Of a stretch of 64,000 bases of DNA, positions 25,521-32,984 are shown piece after piece. A program made the position numbers and the translations under genes. Below the pieces are notes generated by a model. The model saw only the letters and a program-made list of their open reading frames with translations, did no database searches and was not told the DNA's origin. Every line of letters starts with the position of its first letter. Position 1 is the stretch's first letter. The stretch comes from Glaciimonas sp. PCH181 (GTDB lineage: Bacteria; Pseudomonadota; Gammaproteobacteria; Burkholderiales; Burkholderiaceae_D), in the NCBI RefSeq assembly GCF_003056055.1, contig NZ_PYFP01000002.1, positions 930,001 to 994,000 of the forward strand, read 5' to 3'.

Positions 25521-26537
25521 CTAGTGTATTTCTCCAGGAGAGACCATGCCTCGTCGCCATATTTCTTGTGCCAGTCTGCGTAGAATCCGGTTTTTTTTCA
25601 GCATCTCGCGGAACGGCGCGGTGTCTGGTCGATTGAGGACCAGGCCCTTGGCCGACAAGTCAGTTTCCAACTGGGTATTGAGTTTAGCCAAATCCTCACG
25701 CTGCGCAATAGCAGCGGCGTTGAGATGCTTGGCAACGATCTCCTGCAAGTCCTTAGGCAGCTTCGACCAGGTCTTGGCGCTGGCAATGAACCAGAGGCCA
25801 TCCCATATATGACCCGTCATTGAACAATATTTCTGAACTTCATACATGCGCGAATTGTTGATCAGCGCGAGCGGATTTTCCTGGCCATTGACGACCTTGG
25901 TCTGGAGCGCCGAATATACTTCGCTGAAATTGATGCCGGTCGGGGCAGCGCCGAACGCCTTGAACATCGATACCCACAACGGGCTAATCGGCACCCTGAT
26001 CTTGAAGCCTTTCAAATCCGCTGGGGTGATGATCGGCTTATCGGAACTCGTGATATGGCGAAAGCCATTGTCCCAGCATTTATCCATCGCTACCAGGCCG
26101 ACCTTGGCCAAGGCCTGACGCACATGCTTGCCAAGGTCGCCGTCCATGGCTGCCCATACCTGGTTGTAATCTTTGAACGCAAAGCCGATGCCATTGATCG
26201 CGGCGACTGGAACCAGCGGCGAAAGCACGGTGCCGCCTTGTGTGGTGAAATCGAGCGCGCCGGAGCGCACCTGAGACAACATGTCGGAGTCACCGCCTAG
26301 TTGCCCATTTGGGAACACTTGCAGATCCACCCTCCCCTTCGTATCGCGCCTAATGGCTTCAGCCGCTTCCTTCGCGCGAATATTGGTCGGGTGGCTAGCC
26401 AGGGTGTTATTTCCGTACTTGAGCGTAAATTCCGCTGTCTGAGCGAATGCCAAGCGCGGCAACACCGTGCTGGCGGCGGCAACAGATGAAACGGTTCCAA
26501 CGGTTTGCAGGAAAGCGCGACGGGATAGGTTTTTCAC
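25521..26537 (-). CDS. TRAP transporter substrate-binding protein DctP, frameshifted C-terminus
   Basis: 338 residues as read. A twin-arginine-like signal (MKNLSRRAFLQTVG to LAFAQ) precedes a normal DctP domain: GQLGGDSDMLSQVRSGALDF near 78, LKGFKIRVPISPLWVSMFKAFGAAPTGINFSEVYSALQTKVVNGQENPLA near 170-220. After FREMLKK an A8 run (25591-25598) shifts the frame and the tail becomes NRILRRLAQEIWRR. In the other frame the text continues as family-like TGFYADWHKKYGDEAWSLLE, KYTSKLA, stopping at 25508. One extra A therefore changes the last helix. Either a mutation, slippage or a sequencing error is possible. Confidence 0.88.
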   Translation of the reverse strand: MKNLSRRAFLQTVGTVSSVAAASTVLPRLAFAQTAEFTLKYGNNTLASHPTNIRAKEAAEAIRRDTKGRVDLQVFPNGQLGGDSDMLSQVRSGALDFTTQGGTVLSPLVPVAAINGIGFAFKDYNQVWAAMDGDLGKHVRQALAKVGLVAMDKCWDNGFRHITSSDKPIITPADLKGFKIRVPISPLWVSMFKAFGAAPTGINFSEVYSALQTKVVNGQENPLALINNSRMYEVQKYCSMTGHIWDGLWFIASAKTWSKLPKDLQEIVAKHLNAAAIAQREDLAKLNTQLETDLSAKGLVLNRPDTAPFREMLKKNRILRRLAQEIWRRGMVSPGEIH

Positions 26538-26749
26538 AATGTCTCCTTTGATTTATTAAAGTGGCTGCTTTGGCCGTAAGTTTGCGATGAGCGATTTCTA
26601 GGAATTTATTTGCTAGCATGGGAAATTCCCATGGTGCAACGTATAAGCAAAAATCAAAAGCCAACAATAATTTTATAACTGTTTGCACTTCAAGATTATT
26701 GAATCACACAAAATAAGCAAAGTAAACATAATTAGTTACTTAAAACTTG

Positions 26750-26761
26750 TAAGTGTTGACA
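26750..26761. promoter_or_regulatory. TAAGTGTTGACA, half copy of the cluster A operator
   Basis: Twelve bases identical to the complementary strand of TGTCAACACTTA in the palindrome at 13438-13455. It lies about 215 bp before the DctP start. The rest of 26538-26847 is AT-rich and shows no gene. Confidence 0.45.
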
Positions 26762-26847
26762 TATTTAATTATTATGCAAACATATTTAAGCGATTCATGC
26801 TTCGAAGGGGGATGTAGCGTAAAACTTGGACTACTTGGAGGTAGTTC

Positions 26848-27015
26848 ATGTACTCATACGAAGACCGCATTCGCGCAGTCAAGCTTTATATTAAGTTCGG
26901 AAAGCGCACCGGTCCGACCATTCGGCAGTTGGGCTATCAGACAAAGAATGCATTCAAGAGGTGGTACCGAGAATACGAACAAAGTCACGAGAGAGCGGAC
27001 GAAATCGGGGGCTAG
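26848..27015 (+). pseudogene. IS3-family OrfA remnant
   Basis: 55 codons start MYSYEDRIRAVKLYIKFG, then KRTGPTIRQLGYQTKN and AFKRWYREYEQSH. This is the helix-turn-helix N-terminus of IS3/IS150-type OrfA, with TTGGAGG before the ATG. The family sequence stops at SH, exactly where the 183-bp inverted repeat begins (26990), and a stop follows nine codons later. The remainder of OrfA and all of OrfB are missing. Confidence 0.75.
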
Positions 27016-27172
27016 CTAAGGTTGCTGACCGTGCAAATTAGTGGCAGGATTTCGATTCAACGAACGAGTTTTGGAGGACAAAATGCGCGTCGATATCGAA
27101 GTCAGGATCGGTCGCAAACGAAATCGTACCTGCGCTGCAACGATTGAAAGAGATATCAATAAGACAATCGAA
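26990..27172. repeat. 183-bp inverted repeat, right copy
   Basis: Inverted partner of 3961-4143, about 97 percent identical. It directly abuts the first base of IS copy 2. It truncates the IS3 OrfA remnant on its left side. Confidence 0.88.
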
Positions 27173-27217
27173 GGTTATGTCGCATTAACCATCGAGCCGG
27201 ATGTTCATCTATGCTGA
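27083..27217 (+). CDS. Small ORF in the right inverted repeat, reading into IS copy 2
   Basis: 44 codons with GGAGG five bases before ATG, starting MRVDIEVRIGRKRNRTCAAT. The first 30 codons match the left small ORF at 4050; the last part is encoded by the IS end. It is probably the 5' part of a gene cut by the IS6 element. No family is recognised. Confidence 0.35.
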   Translation: MRVDIEVRIGRKRNRTCAATIERDINKTIEGYVALTIEPDVHLC

Positions 27218-28004
27218 TCATCTTTTCAGTGATGGTGTGAAATGAGATGCTCGATATCAAAAGGCAAAAGGATGCGATTCCCAATCGACGTGATTCTGGT
27301 ATGCATCCGCTGGTATGCAGCATATCCGCTGAGTTACCGACATCGTGAAGAAATCATGGAGGAGCGCGGCGTGTGTGTCGATCATTCATCAATCAATCGC
27401 TGGGCGATCCGGTTTCTGCCGTTACTTGAAAAGGCTTTCCGCAAGCACAAGCGTCCGGTTGGCGGTAGCTGGCAGATGGACGAGACGTATATAAAAGTGA
27501 AAGCCGTCTGGAAATATCTCTATCGTGCTGTTGATAAGGAGGGTAAGACAGTCGACTTTCTCTTGACGGCGAAGCGCGACAAGGCTGCTGCCAGGCGATT
27601 TTTTGACAAGGCCTTGCGCGACAACGATGTCCCTGAAAAAATTACGATGGATAAAAGCGGTCCCAACAAAGCAGCGATCGATGAGATCAATGCCGGCAGG
27701 GAAATCCCGAGCGTGGTTCGTCAGGTCAAATATCTCAACAACATCGTAGAGCAGGACCATCGTGCCATTAAGCGCGTGACCAGGCCAATACTCAATTTCA
27801 AATCATTTCAGTCCGCCAAAAACGTCCTGGCCGGCATCGAACTCATGCACATGATTCGTAAAGGGCAGATGATCGTTGCACAAGAAAATCCGATGTCGTT
27901 TGCGGAACAATTTTACGCTCTGGCAGCATAAGTCCGTCTAGTTTCAACGACCAGCGAAATCACTCGCCCAGAATTTACTGGATACCGGTTAATGCGACGG
28001 AACC
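27173..28004 (+). mobile_element. IS6-family element, copy 2 (832 bp)
   Basis: Terminal repeats are at 27173-27190 and 27987-28004, same sequence and orientation as copy 1. It ends five bases before the stop codon of the E1 gene. Flanks show no 8-bp duplication. Confidence 0.9.
27242..27931 (+). CDS. IS6-family transposase, copy 2 (intact)
   Basis: 229 residues from ATG 27242 (MRCSISKGKRMRFPIDVILVC). The DDE residues are in WQMDETYIKV, TMDKSGPNKA and NNIVEQDHRAIKR. It is full length for the family and has no internal stop, so it is the likely source of transposase for copies 1 to 4. The complete N-terminus shows what copy 1 lost. Confidence 0.9.
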   Translation: MRCSISKGKRMRFPIDVILVCIRWYAAYPLSYRHREEIMEERGVCVDHSSINRWAIRFLPLLEKAFRKHKRPVGGSWQMDETYIKVKAVWKYLYRAVDKEGKTVDFLLTAKRDKAAARRFFDKALRDNDVPEKITMDKSGPNKAAIDEINAGREIPSVVRQVKYLNNIVEQDHRAIKRVTRPILNFKSFQSAKNVLAGIELMHMIRKGQMIVAQENPMSFAEQFYALAA

Positions 28005-28009
28005 AGCCC

Positions 28010-30694
28010 TTAAACCGTCGTTGATAAAGGCTTGGTCAAATCTAGTCCCAGCACCTTGGCAATGCTAGCCAATTGCAAGGGATCCTTTCCGACCGGTAAT
28101 TCACGCAACGCGGCAAACGCAATCCACTTAGCATCGACTTCAAAAAAGTCACGCAAATTGGCACGGGTGTCGCTGCGGCCAAAGCCATCCGTTCCCAACG
28201 TGACGTAACTTGCTGGTACGTAAGCCCGAATACTTTCGGGGATGCCGCGCACATAATCGCTGGCCGCAATCACCGGTGCATCGCTGTGCCCGAGTTGTTG
28301 CGTGACGTAGGCCTCTGTGGATGCGTTGGACAGGCGCTGATTGCGTTCTGCTGCAATGCCGTCGCGTGCGAGCTCGGTGTAACTGGTCACGCTCCAAACT
28401 TCGGCGCTGATGCCAAATTTCTCTTTCAACAATGCTGCTGCACCGATGGCTTCTTTCAGAATCGGGCCAGCGCCGAGCAAACGCACCTCCGGATGATTTT
28501 GTGCTTGCAGGCAATACATCCCGCGTTTGATGCCCTCTTCGGCACCGGACGGCATGCTCGGCTGCGCTTCGTTCTCGTTGGTGGCTGTGACGTAATAGAA
28601 AACATCCTCATTTTGATCCAGCATGCGCTGCATCCCGTCTTGCACAATTACCGCCAATTCGTACGCATACGCCGGATCGTAAGACACGCAATTCGGCACC
28701 ATCGCTGCCATCACATGGCTGGATCCATCCTGATGCTGCAAGCCTTCTCCGGCCAACGTCGTGCGTCCCGATGTCGCGCCGATCAAGAAGCCGCGTGCAC
28801 GTTGATCCGCCGCCGCCCAGATTAAATCGCCGATACGCTGAAAGCCGAACATCGAGTAATAAATATAAAACGGCAGCATCGGCAAACCATGCACCGAATA
28901 GCTGGTTGCCGCAGCCGTCCAGGATGAAATCGCGCCCGCTTCGGTAATTCCCTCTTCCAGAATCTGCCCGTCTTTTGCTTCGCGATACGACAGGATCGAA
29001 CCGATATCTTCCGGCTCATACAACTGCCCCTGCGCCGAATAAATCCCCACCTGACGGAACAGATTTGCCATCCCGAAAGTACGCGCTTCGTCGGCCACAA
29101 TCGGCACGATATGTTTGCCAATCGCGGCATCTTTCAACAAACCGCCCATCATCCGCACCAGCGCCATCGTGGTCGACATCTCTTTGTTATCGGCTTCCAG
29201 CGCAAATTTCGCATAGCTACCGATTTCTGGTACTGCCAGCTTGGTCTGCGTCGTATTTCGACGCGGCATAAAACCGCCTAACGCGGCCCGACGGTCCAGC
29301 AAATGGCGCATCTCGGCACTATCTGCGGCAGGCTTGTAAAACGCCAGCGCCTCGCAATCAGCATCCGAAATCGGCAGACGGAAACGATCACGAAAGGCAA
29401 TTAAATCACTGGCGTCGAGTTTCTTCTGCTGATGCGTGGTCATCTTGCCCTGCCCCGCCGTGCCCATGCCAAACCCTTTTTTTGTTTGCGCCAAAATCAC
29501 CGTCGGCTGCCCGCTATGCCGGGCCGCCGCCTGATACGCTGCATGGATTTTTTTCATATCGTGGCCGCCGCGCCGCAAGCGGTCTATTTCGTCATCTGTC
29601 AACGTTGCGCCGATTGCCTGCAACGCCGGATTTTGACCAAAGAAATGGGCGCGATTAAAGGCACCATCGTTGGCAGCAAAAGTCTGTAATTGACCATCGA
29701 CGGTTTCGTTTAACGCATTCACCAACTCCCCCGATTTATCGCGGGCAAACAATGGGTCCCAGTCTGATCCCCAGAGTAATTTAATGACATTCCAGCCTGC
29801 GCCGGCAAACAACGTTTCCAATTCGTCGACGATATGCCCGTTGCCGCGCACCGGCCCGTCCAGTCGTTGCAAATTGCAATTGACGACGAATACCAAATTG
29901 TCCAAGGTTTCCCGCGAAGCAAGACTCAACGCGGCCAGCGATTCCGGCTCGTCCATCTCGCCATCGCCAAACACGCCCCACACCTTGCGATCCTGCGGTG
30001 CCAACAAGCCACGATTTTCCATATAGCGCATGAAGCGCGCATGATAAATCGCGCTGATGGGCCCCAGTCCCATTGAGCCAGTCGGAAACTGCCAGAAATT
30101 CTCCATCAGCCACGGATGCGGATACGATGACAAACCCTGTGCACCTTGTTTCTTACCTTCAATTTCTTGCCGGTAAAACGATAATTCCTTTTCGGACAAC
30201 GTGCCTTCCAGAAATGCGCGGGCATAAATTCCGGGCGCGGAATGGGCCTGAAAGTAGACTAGGTCGCCGCCAAAATCATCGGTACGCGCGCGGAAGAAAT
30301 GGTTAAAGCCGACTTCAAATAAATCCGCCGCCGAGGCATAACTGGCAATATGACCACCCAATTCCCCATAGGCGCGATTCGCTCGCACCACCATCGCCAG
30401 CGCATTCCAACGGATCAGACTGCCCAGATGTTGCTCGGTCGCCAATGCATCGGAGCCACCCGGAAACGCAGGTTCGTCCTCAAGCCGAATCGTATTGATG
30501 TAGGGCGTATTGCGTGCATCGCGCCATTTGATGCCAGATTGCTGCGCGGCAGCGCTTAGACGCGATAGCAGATAACGCGCGCGTTCGGGACCGGCGGCAT
30601 GGATCACGCCTTGCAGCGCATCAATCCATTCACTCGTTTCCTGGACATCGCTGTCGAATTGACTGTTTAAACTGTTGGCAGATGACATTTCCAT
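28010..30694 (-). CDS. aceE: Homodimeric 2-oxoacid (pyruvate) dehydrogenase E1 component
   Basis: 894 residues, the length of AceE. The thiamine diphosphate motif is WGVFGDGEMDEPESLAALSLASRETLDNLVFVVNCNLQRLDGPVRGN near residues 225-270. The transketolase-like middle and C-terminal domains follow (EGITEAGAISSWTAAATSY near 570; GRTTLAGEGLQHQDGSSH near 650). No E2 or E3 gene adjoins. The divergent neighbour is an Lrp regulator, as in the mdeR-mdeAB locus of Pseudomonas where the E1 homologue MdeB acts on 2-oxobutyrate. It may thus be a specialised E1 rather than the housekeeping one. IS copy 2 ends five bases after the stop, so downstream partner genes may have been lost. Confidence 0.9.
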   Translation of the reverse strand: MEMSSANSLNSQFDSDVQETSEWIDALQGVIHAAGPERARYLLSRLSAAAQQSGIKWRDARNTPYINTIRLEDEPAFPGGSDALATEQHLGSLIRWNALAMVVRANRAYGELGGHIASYASAADLFEVGFNHFFRARTDDFGGDLVYFQAHSAPGIYARAFLEGTLSEKELSFYRQEIEGKKQGAQGLSSYPHPWLMENFWQFPTGSMGLGPISAIYHARFMRYMENRGLLAPQDRKVWGVFGDGEMDEPESLAALSLASRETLDNLVFVVNCNLQRLDGPVRGNGHIVDELETLFAGAGWNVIKLLWGSDWDPLFARDKSGELVNALNETVDGQLQTFAANDGAFNRAHFFGQNPALQAIGATLTDDEIDRLRRGGHDMKKIHAAYQAAARHSGQPTVILAQTKKGFGMGTAGQGKMTTHQQKKLDASDLIAFRDRFRLPISDADCEALAFYKPAADSAEMRHLLDRRAALGGFMPRRNTTQTKLAVPEIGSYAKFALEADNKEMSTTMALVRMMGGLLKDAAIGKHIVPIVADEARTFGMANLFRQVGIYSAQGQLYEPEDIGSILSYREAKDGQILEEGITEAGAISSWTAAATSYSVHGLPMLPFYIYYSMFGFQRIGDLIWAAADQRARGFLIGATSGRTTLAGEGLQHQDGSSHVMAAMVPNCVSYDPAYAYELAVIVQDGMQRMLDQNEDVFYYVTATNENEAQPSMPSGAEEGIKRGMYCLQAQNHPEVRLLGAGPILKEAIGAAALLKEKFGISAEVWSVTSYTELARDGIAAERNQRLSNASTEAYVTQQLGHSDAPVIAASDYVRGIPESIRAYVPASYVTLGTDGFGRSDTRANLRDFFEVDAKWIAFAALRELPVGKDPLQLASIAKVLGLDLTKPLSTTV

Positions 30695-30783
30695 GACCCT
30701 ATTCCTAGCGCGTTAAGACACTATAATTTACCGGCAACCAGACAGCATAGGTAACCGAAATTGGCTGTTGAAATATAAAAATT

Positions 30784-30798
30784 CAGCATAAAATGCTG
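30784..30798. promoter_or_regulatory. Palindrome CAGCATAAAATGCTG, candidate Lrp operator
   Basis: Perfect six-base arms around AAA in the divergent region between the E1 gene and the Lrp gene. The AT-rich dyad suits an Lrp/AsnC-family site. Confidence 0.5.
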
Positions 30799-30831
30799 TA
30801 ATTACTCACACACAAGATAGTTAAACCGCAT

Positions 30832-31296
30832 ATGGAACTGGATTCGACGGATTTGCGTATCCTGAAGGCGCTGCAGGATGATTCCCATATCAGCAATATC
30901 GACTTGGCGAAAAAAATCAATTTATCAGCCTCGCCGACGTTGGCGCGGGTCAAGAACCTGGAAGCCGAAAAAGTGATTTCGCGTTACGTCGCGCTGGTTG
31001 ATCCGCAAGCGCTCGGCCTCAAAATGAATGTATTCATCCAGATCAGTCTGGAGAAACAAGAGTCCGCCACGCTGGCGCGTTTTGAGCAAGCGGTGAGTCG
31101 CTTCGAGGAAGTGTTGGAGGTGTATCTGATGACCGGCGACGAGGATTATCTCCTGCGTATCGTGGTGCCGGATATCCAGGCGCTAGAGCGATTTATTCTG
31201 GATCATCTGACCAAAATTCCGGGCATCAAAAATATCCGCTCCAGCTTCGCATTGAAGCAGGTGAAGTACAAAACTGCGCTGCCGATCAACTCTTAG
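30832..31296 (+). CDS. Lrp/AsnC-family transcriptional regulator
   Basis: 154 residues. The N-terminal helix-turn-helix is LKALQDDSHISNIDLAKKINLSASPTLARVKNLEAEKVI. A RAM ligand-binding domain follows (VFIQISLEKQESATLARFEQ; EVYLMTGDEDYLLRIVVPD). It is divergent from the E1 gene and resembles MdeR-type regulators that sense a branched or sulfur amino acid. It probably activates the E1 gene. Confidence 0.9.
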   Translation: MELDSTDLRILKALQDDSHISNIDLAKKINLSASPTLARVKNLEAEKVISRYVALVDPQALGLKMNVFIQISLEKQESATLARFEQAVSRFEEVLEVYLMTGDEDYLLRIVVPDIQALERFILDHLTKIPGIKNIRSSFALKQVKYKTALPINS

Positions 31297-31383
31297 CGTA
31301 CCAAATCGCGCCGCATCATCCTCAGCCCGTTCTGACGCGGCGAATAAATCACGCACATCAGCAATAGCGCGCGCATAAGAACT

Positions 31384-31599
31384 CTAGTGAGAATGAAGGT
31401 CCGTCAGAAATTTCCGAGCACGATCACTCTGAGGTTTTTCAAAGAATGATTCGGGCCGTCCGGTCTCAATCAGTTTTCCGTGATCCATGAACCATACCGT
31501 GTCGGCTACTTCCCGCGCAAAATTCATTTCATGCGTGACGCACATCATGGTCATCCCATCTTTCGCCAAGTCCTTCATCACTTGCAGAACCTCTCCCAT
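31384..31599 (-). pseudogene. Amino acid ABC ATPase, C-terminal remnant
   Basis: 72 codons (with the stop) match the end of a GlnQ-type ATPase: GEVLQVMKDLAKDGMTMMCV then THEMNFAREVADTVWFMDHG. Walker A, the signature motif and Walker B are absent. The frame stays open upstream to 31854 but the text there is unlike any ATPase. It differs from the intact ATPase at 266. It marks a deletion or recombination endpoint. The remaining 31600-32090 shows no convincing gene, and 31297-31383 is likewise featureless. Confidence 0.7.
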
Positions 31600-32090
31600 A
31601 CTGACCAAAAATCGCGCCGATGCCCTGAAGTTGATCCGGTTAGGCTGGCTATCGGTGGACCAGAATCCGTAAAGGGCAAGCTGCTGCTGCCTGCTGACAA
31701 CTTGGTAAGTCTGGCGCGTAATGCGCGAATGGAAGGTCTCGTTCGCGTGCTCAGGCGTTTCGGCCAGTGACATCGCCAAGATTGCGCCTGCATTCGGGCA
31801 TGTGTACGACATCAGCACTGCGGAGACGTGTAAGCTGTTGCCCTGAGAGGCCATGCTCAGACTCTTTCCAGCCGTAAATCCGGCCGTAAAGAAAGAGTGT
31901 CTGCTGTCTGCGGACCGATTTCAATTACCGCGACAGATCAAAAAATAGAACCTCTGCAGTTGTCGTCGACCTGATTTACGATACGCATTCCCGCCAGCAC
32001 CGCCGCCAGCAAGCCGCACTAATTCATGGCACACTAACTTCCCGTTTCATTCCAAATTCCCCAATTACATATTGCGTCAGGAGCTTTAAT

Positions 32091-32786
32091 ATGACCGTTT
32101 CATCACGATGGATCGACATTCCCACCAACGGCGACAGCTTCCAGGGCTACCTCGCTTTACCTAAGTCTGGTAAAGGACCCGCTGTCGTAATCATTCAGGA
32201 AATTTTCGGTGTAAATTCACACATTCGTGCTATAGCCGATCAGTACGCCGCCGACGGTTACGTGGCGCTCGCCCCAGACATATTTTGGCGTTTACAACCA
32301 CGCGTAGAGCTCGGTTATGACGATGCGGATCGTGCTAAGGCGATGGAACTGTTAGGCAAATTCGATTTGGCGCACGCAGTGGCCGATGTCGGTGCCGCCG
32401 CAGCCGCATTGCGCGGTTTGCCCGAAGTCACGGGCAAGGTCGCCGCAGTCGGATACTGTCTCGGCGGTCGGCTCGCGTATTTGTCTGCCGCGCAAGGTGC
32501 TCTCGATATCGCGGTCGCCTACTACGGCGGCGGCATTCACACCCAGCTGGATCAGGCCGACAAGGTCAATGTTCCGATCCTATTCCATTACGCCGAACTC
32601 GATGCTCATATCCCTGCCGATGCTGTCGATGCAGTTGAGCAGCGCTTCGCTGGCAAAGATGCCGAACTCTACCGCTACCCCGGTGCTGATCACGGCTTCA
32701 ACTGCACCGATCGCGCATCGTACAATCAGCACGCATCGGCACTGGCACACGGCCGCACACTCACGTTCCTCGGTGAGCACTCATAA
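32091..32786 (+). CDS. Dienelactone hydrolase family protein
   Basis: 231 residues, with AGGAG before the ATG. An alpha/beta hydrolase fold carries the dienelactone hydrolase triad: Cys in AAVGYCLGGRLAYLSA near 122, Asp in HYAELDAHIPADAV near 170, and His in PGADHGFNCTD near 201. The oxyanion-region motif VIIQEIFGVNSHIRAIADQYA is near 35. It may open lactones in aromatic catabolism or act on another ester. It appears to be a single gene followed by a strong terminator. Confidence 0.92.
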   Translation: MTVSSRWIDIPTNGDSFQGYLALPKSGKGPAVVIIQEIFGVNSHIRAIADQYAADGYVALAPDIFWRLQPRVELGYDDADRAKAMELLGKFDLAHAVADVGAAAAALRGLPEVTGKVAAVGYCLGGRLAYLSAAQGALDIAVAYYGGGIHTQLDQADKVNVPILFHYAELDAHIPADAVDAVEQRFAGKDAELYRYPGADHGFNCTDRASYNQHASALAHGRTLTFLGEHS

Positions 32787-32938
32787 CAGCGTATGCCCTG
32801 CTCGCGCACCTGCCTGATCAGTGCGCGAAAAACGTATAAGGTTTCAAATTTGCTAGCGCCTGATGATCGGCGCTTAGCCTCATCTGTGACGGCGGAATGA
32901 TGAGCATAAAGGCCAGCCACCATGCCCTTATGCTAACG

Positions 32939-32967
32939 AAAAAAAGCGCGCCGAAGCGCGCTTTTTT
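32939..32967. terminator. Bidirectional rho-independent terminator
   Basis: A7, then stem GCGCGC-CGAA-GCGCGC, then T6. It lies between the converging dienelactone hydrolase and isocitrate lyase genes, 17 bp after the latter's stop, and can serve both strands. Confidence 0.9.
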
Positions 32968-32984
32968 CACACTAAACGCAGTGA

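Noticed and set aside
26753..27019. 88-codon frame over the IS3 remnant
   Set aside because: The IS3 OrfA homology is in another frame starting at 26848; the longer frame has no conserved text apart from the tail shared with the 183-bp repeat.
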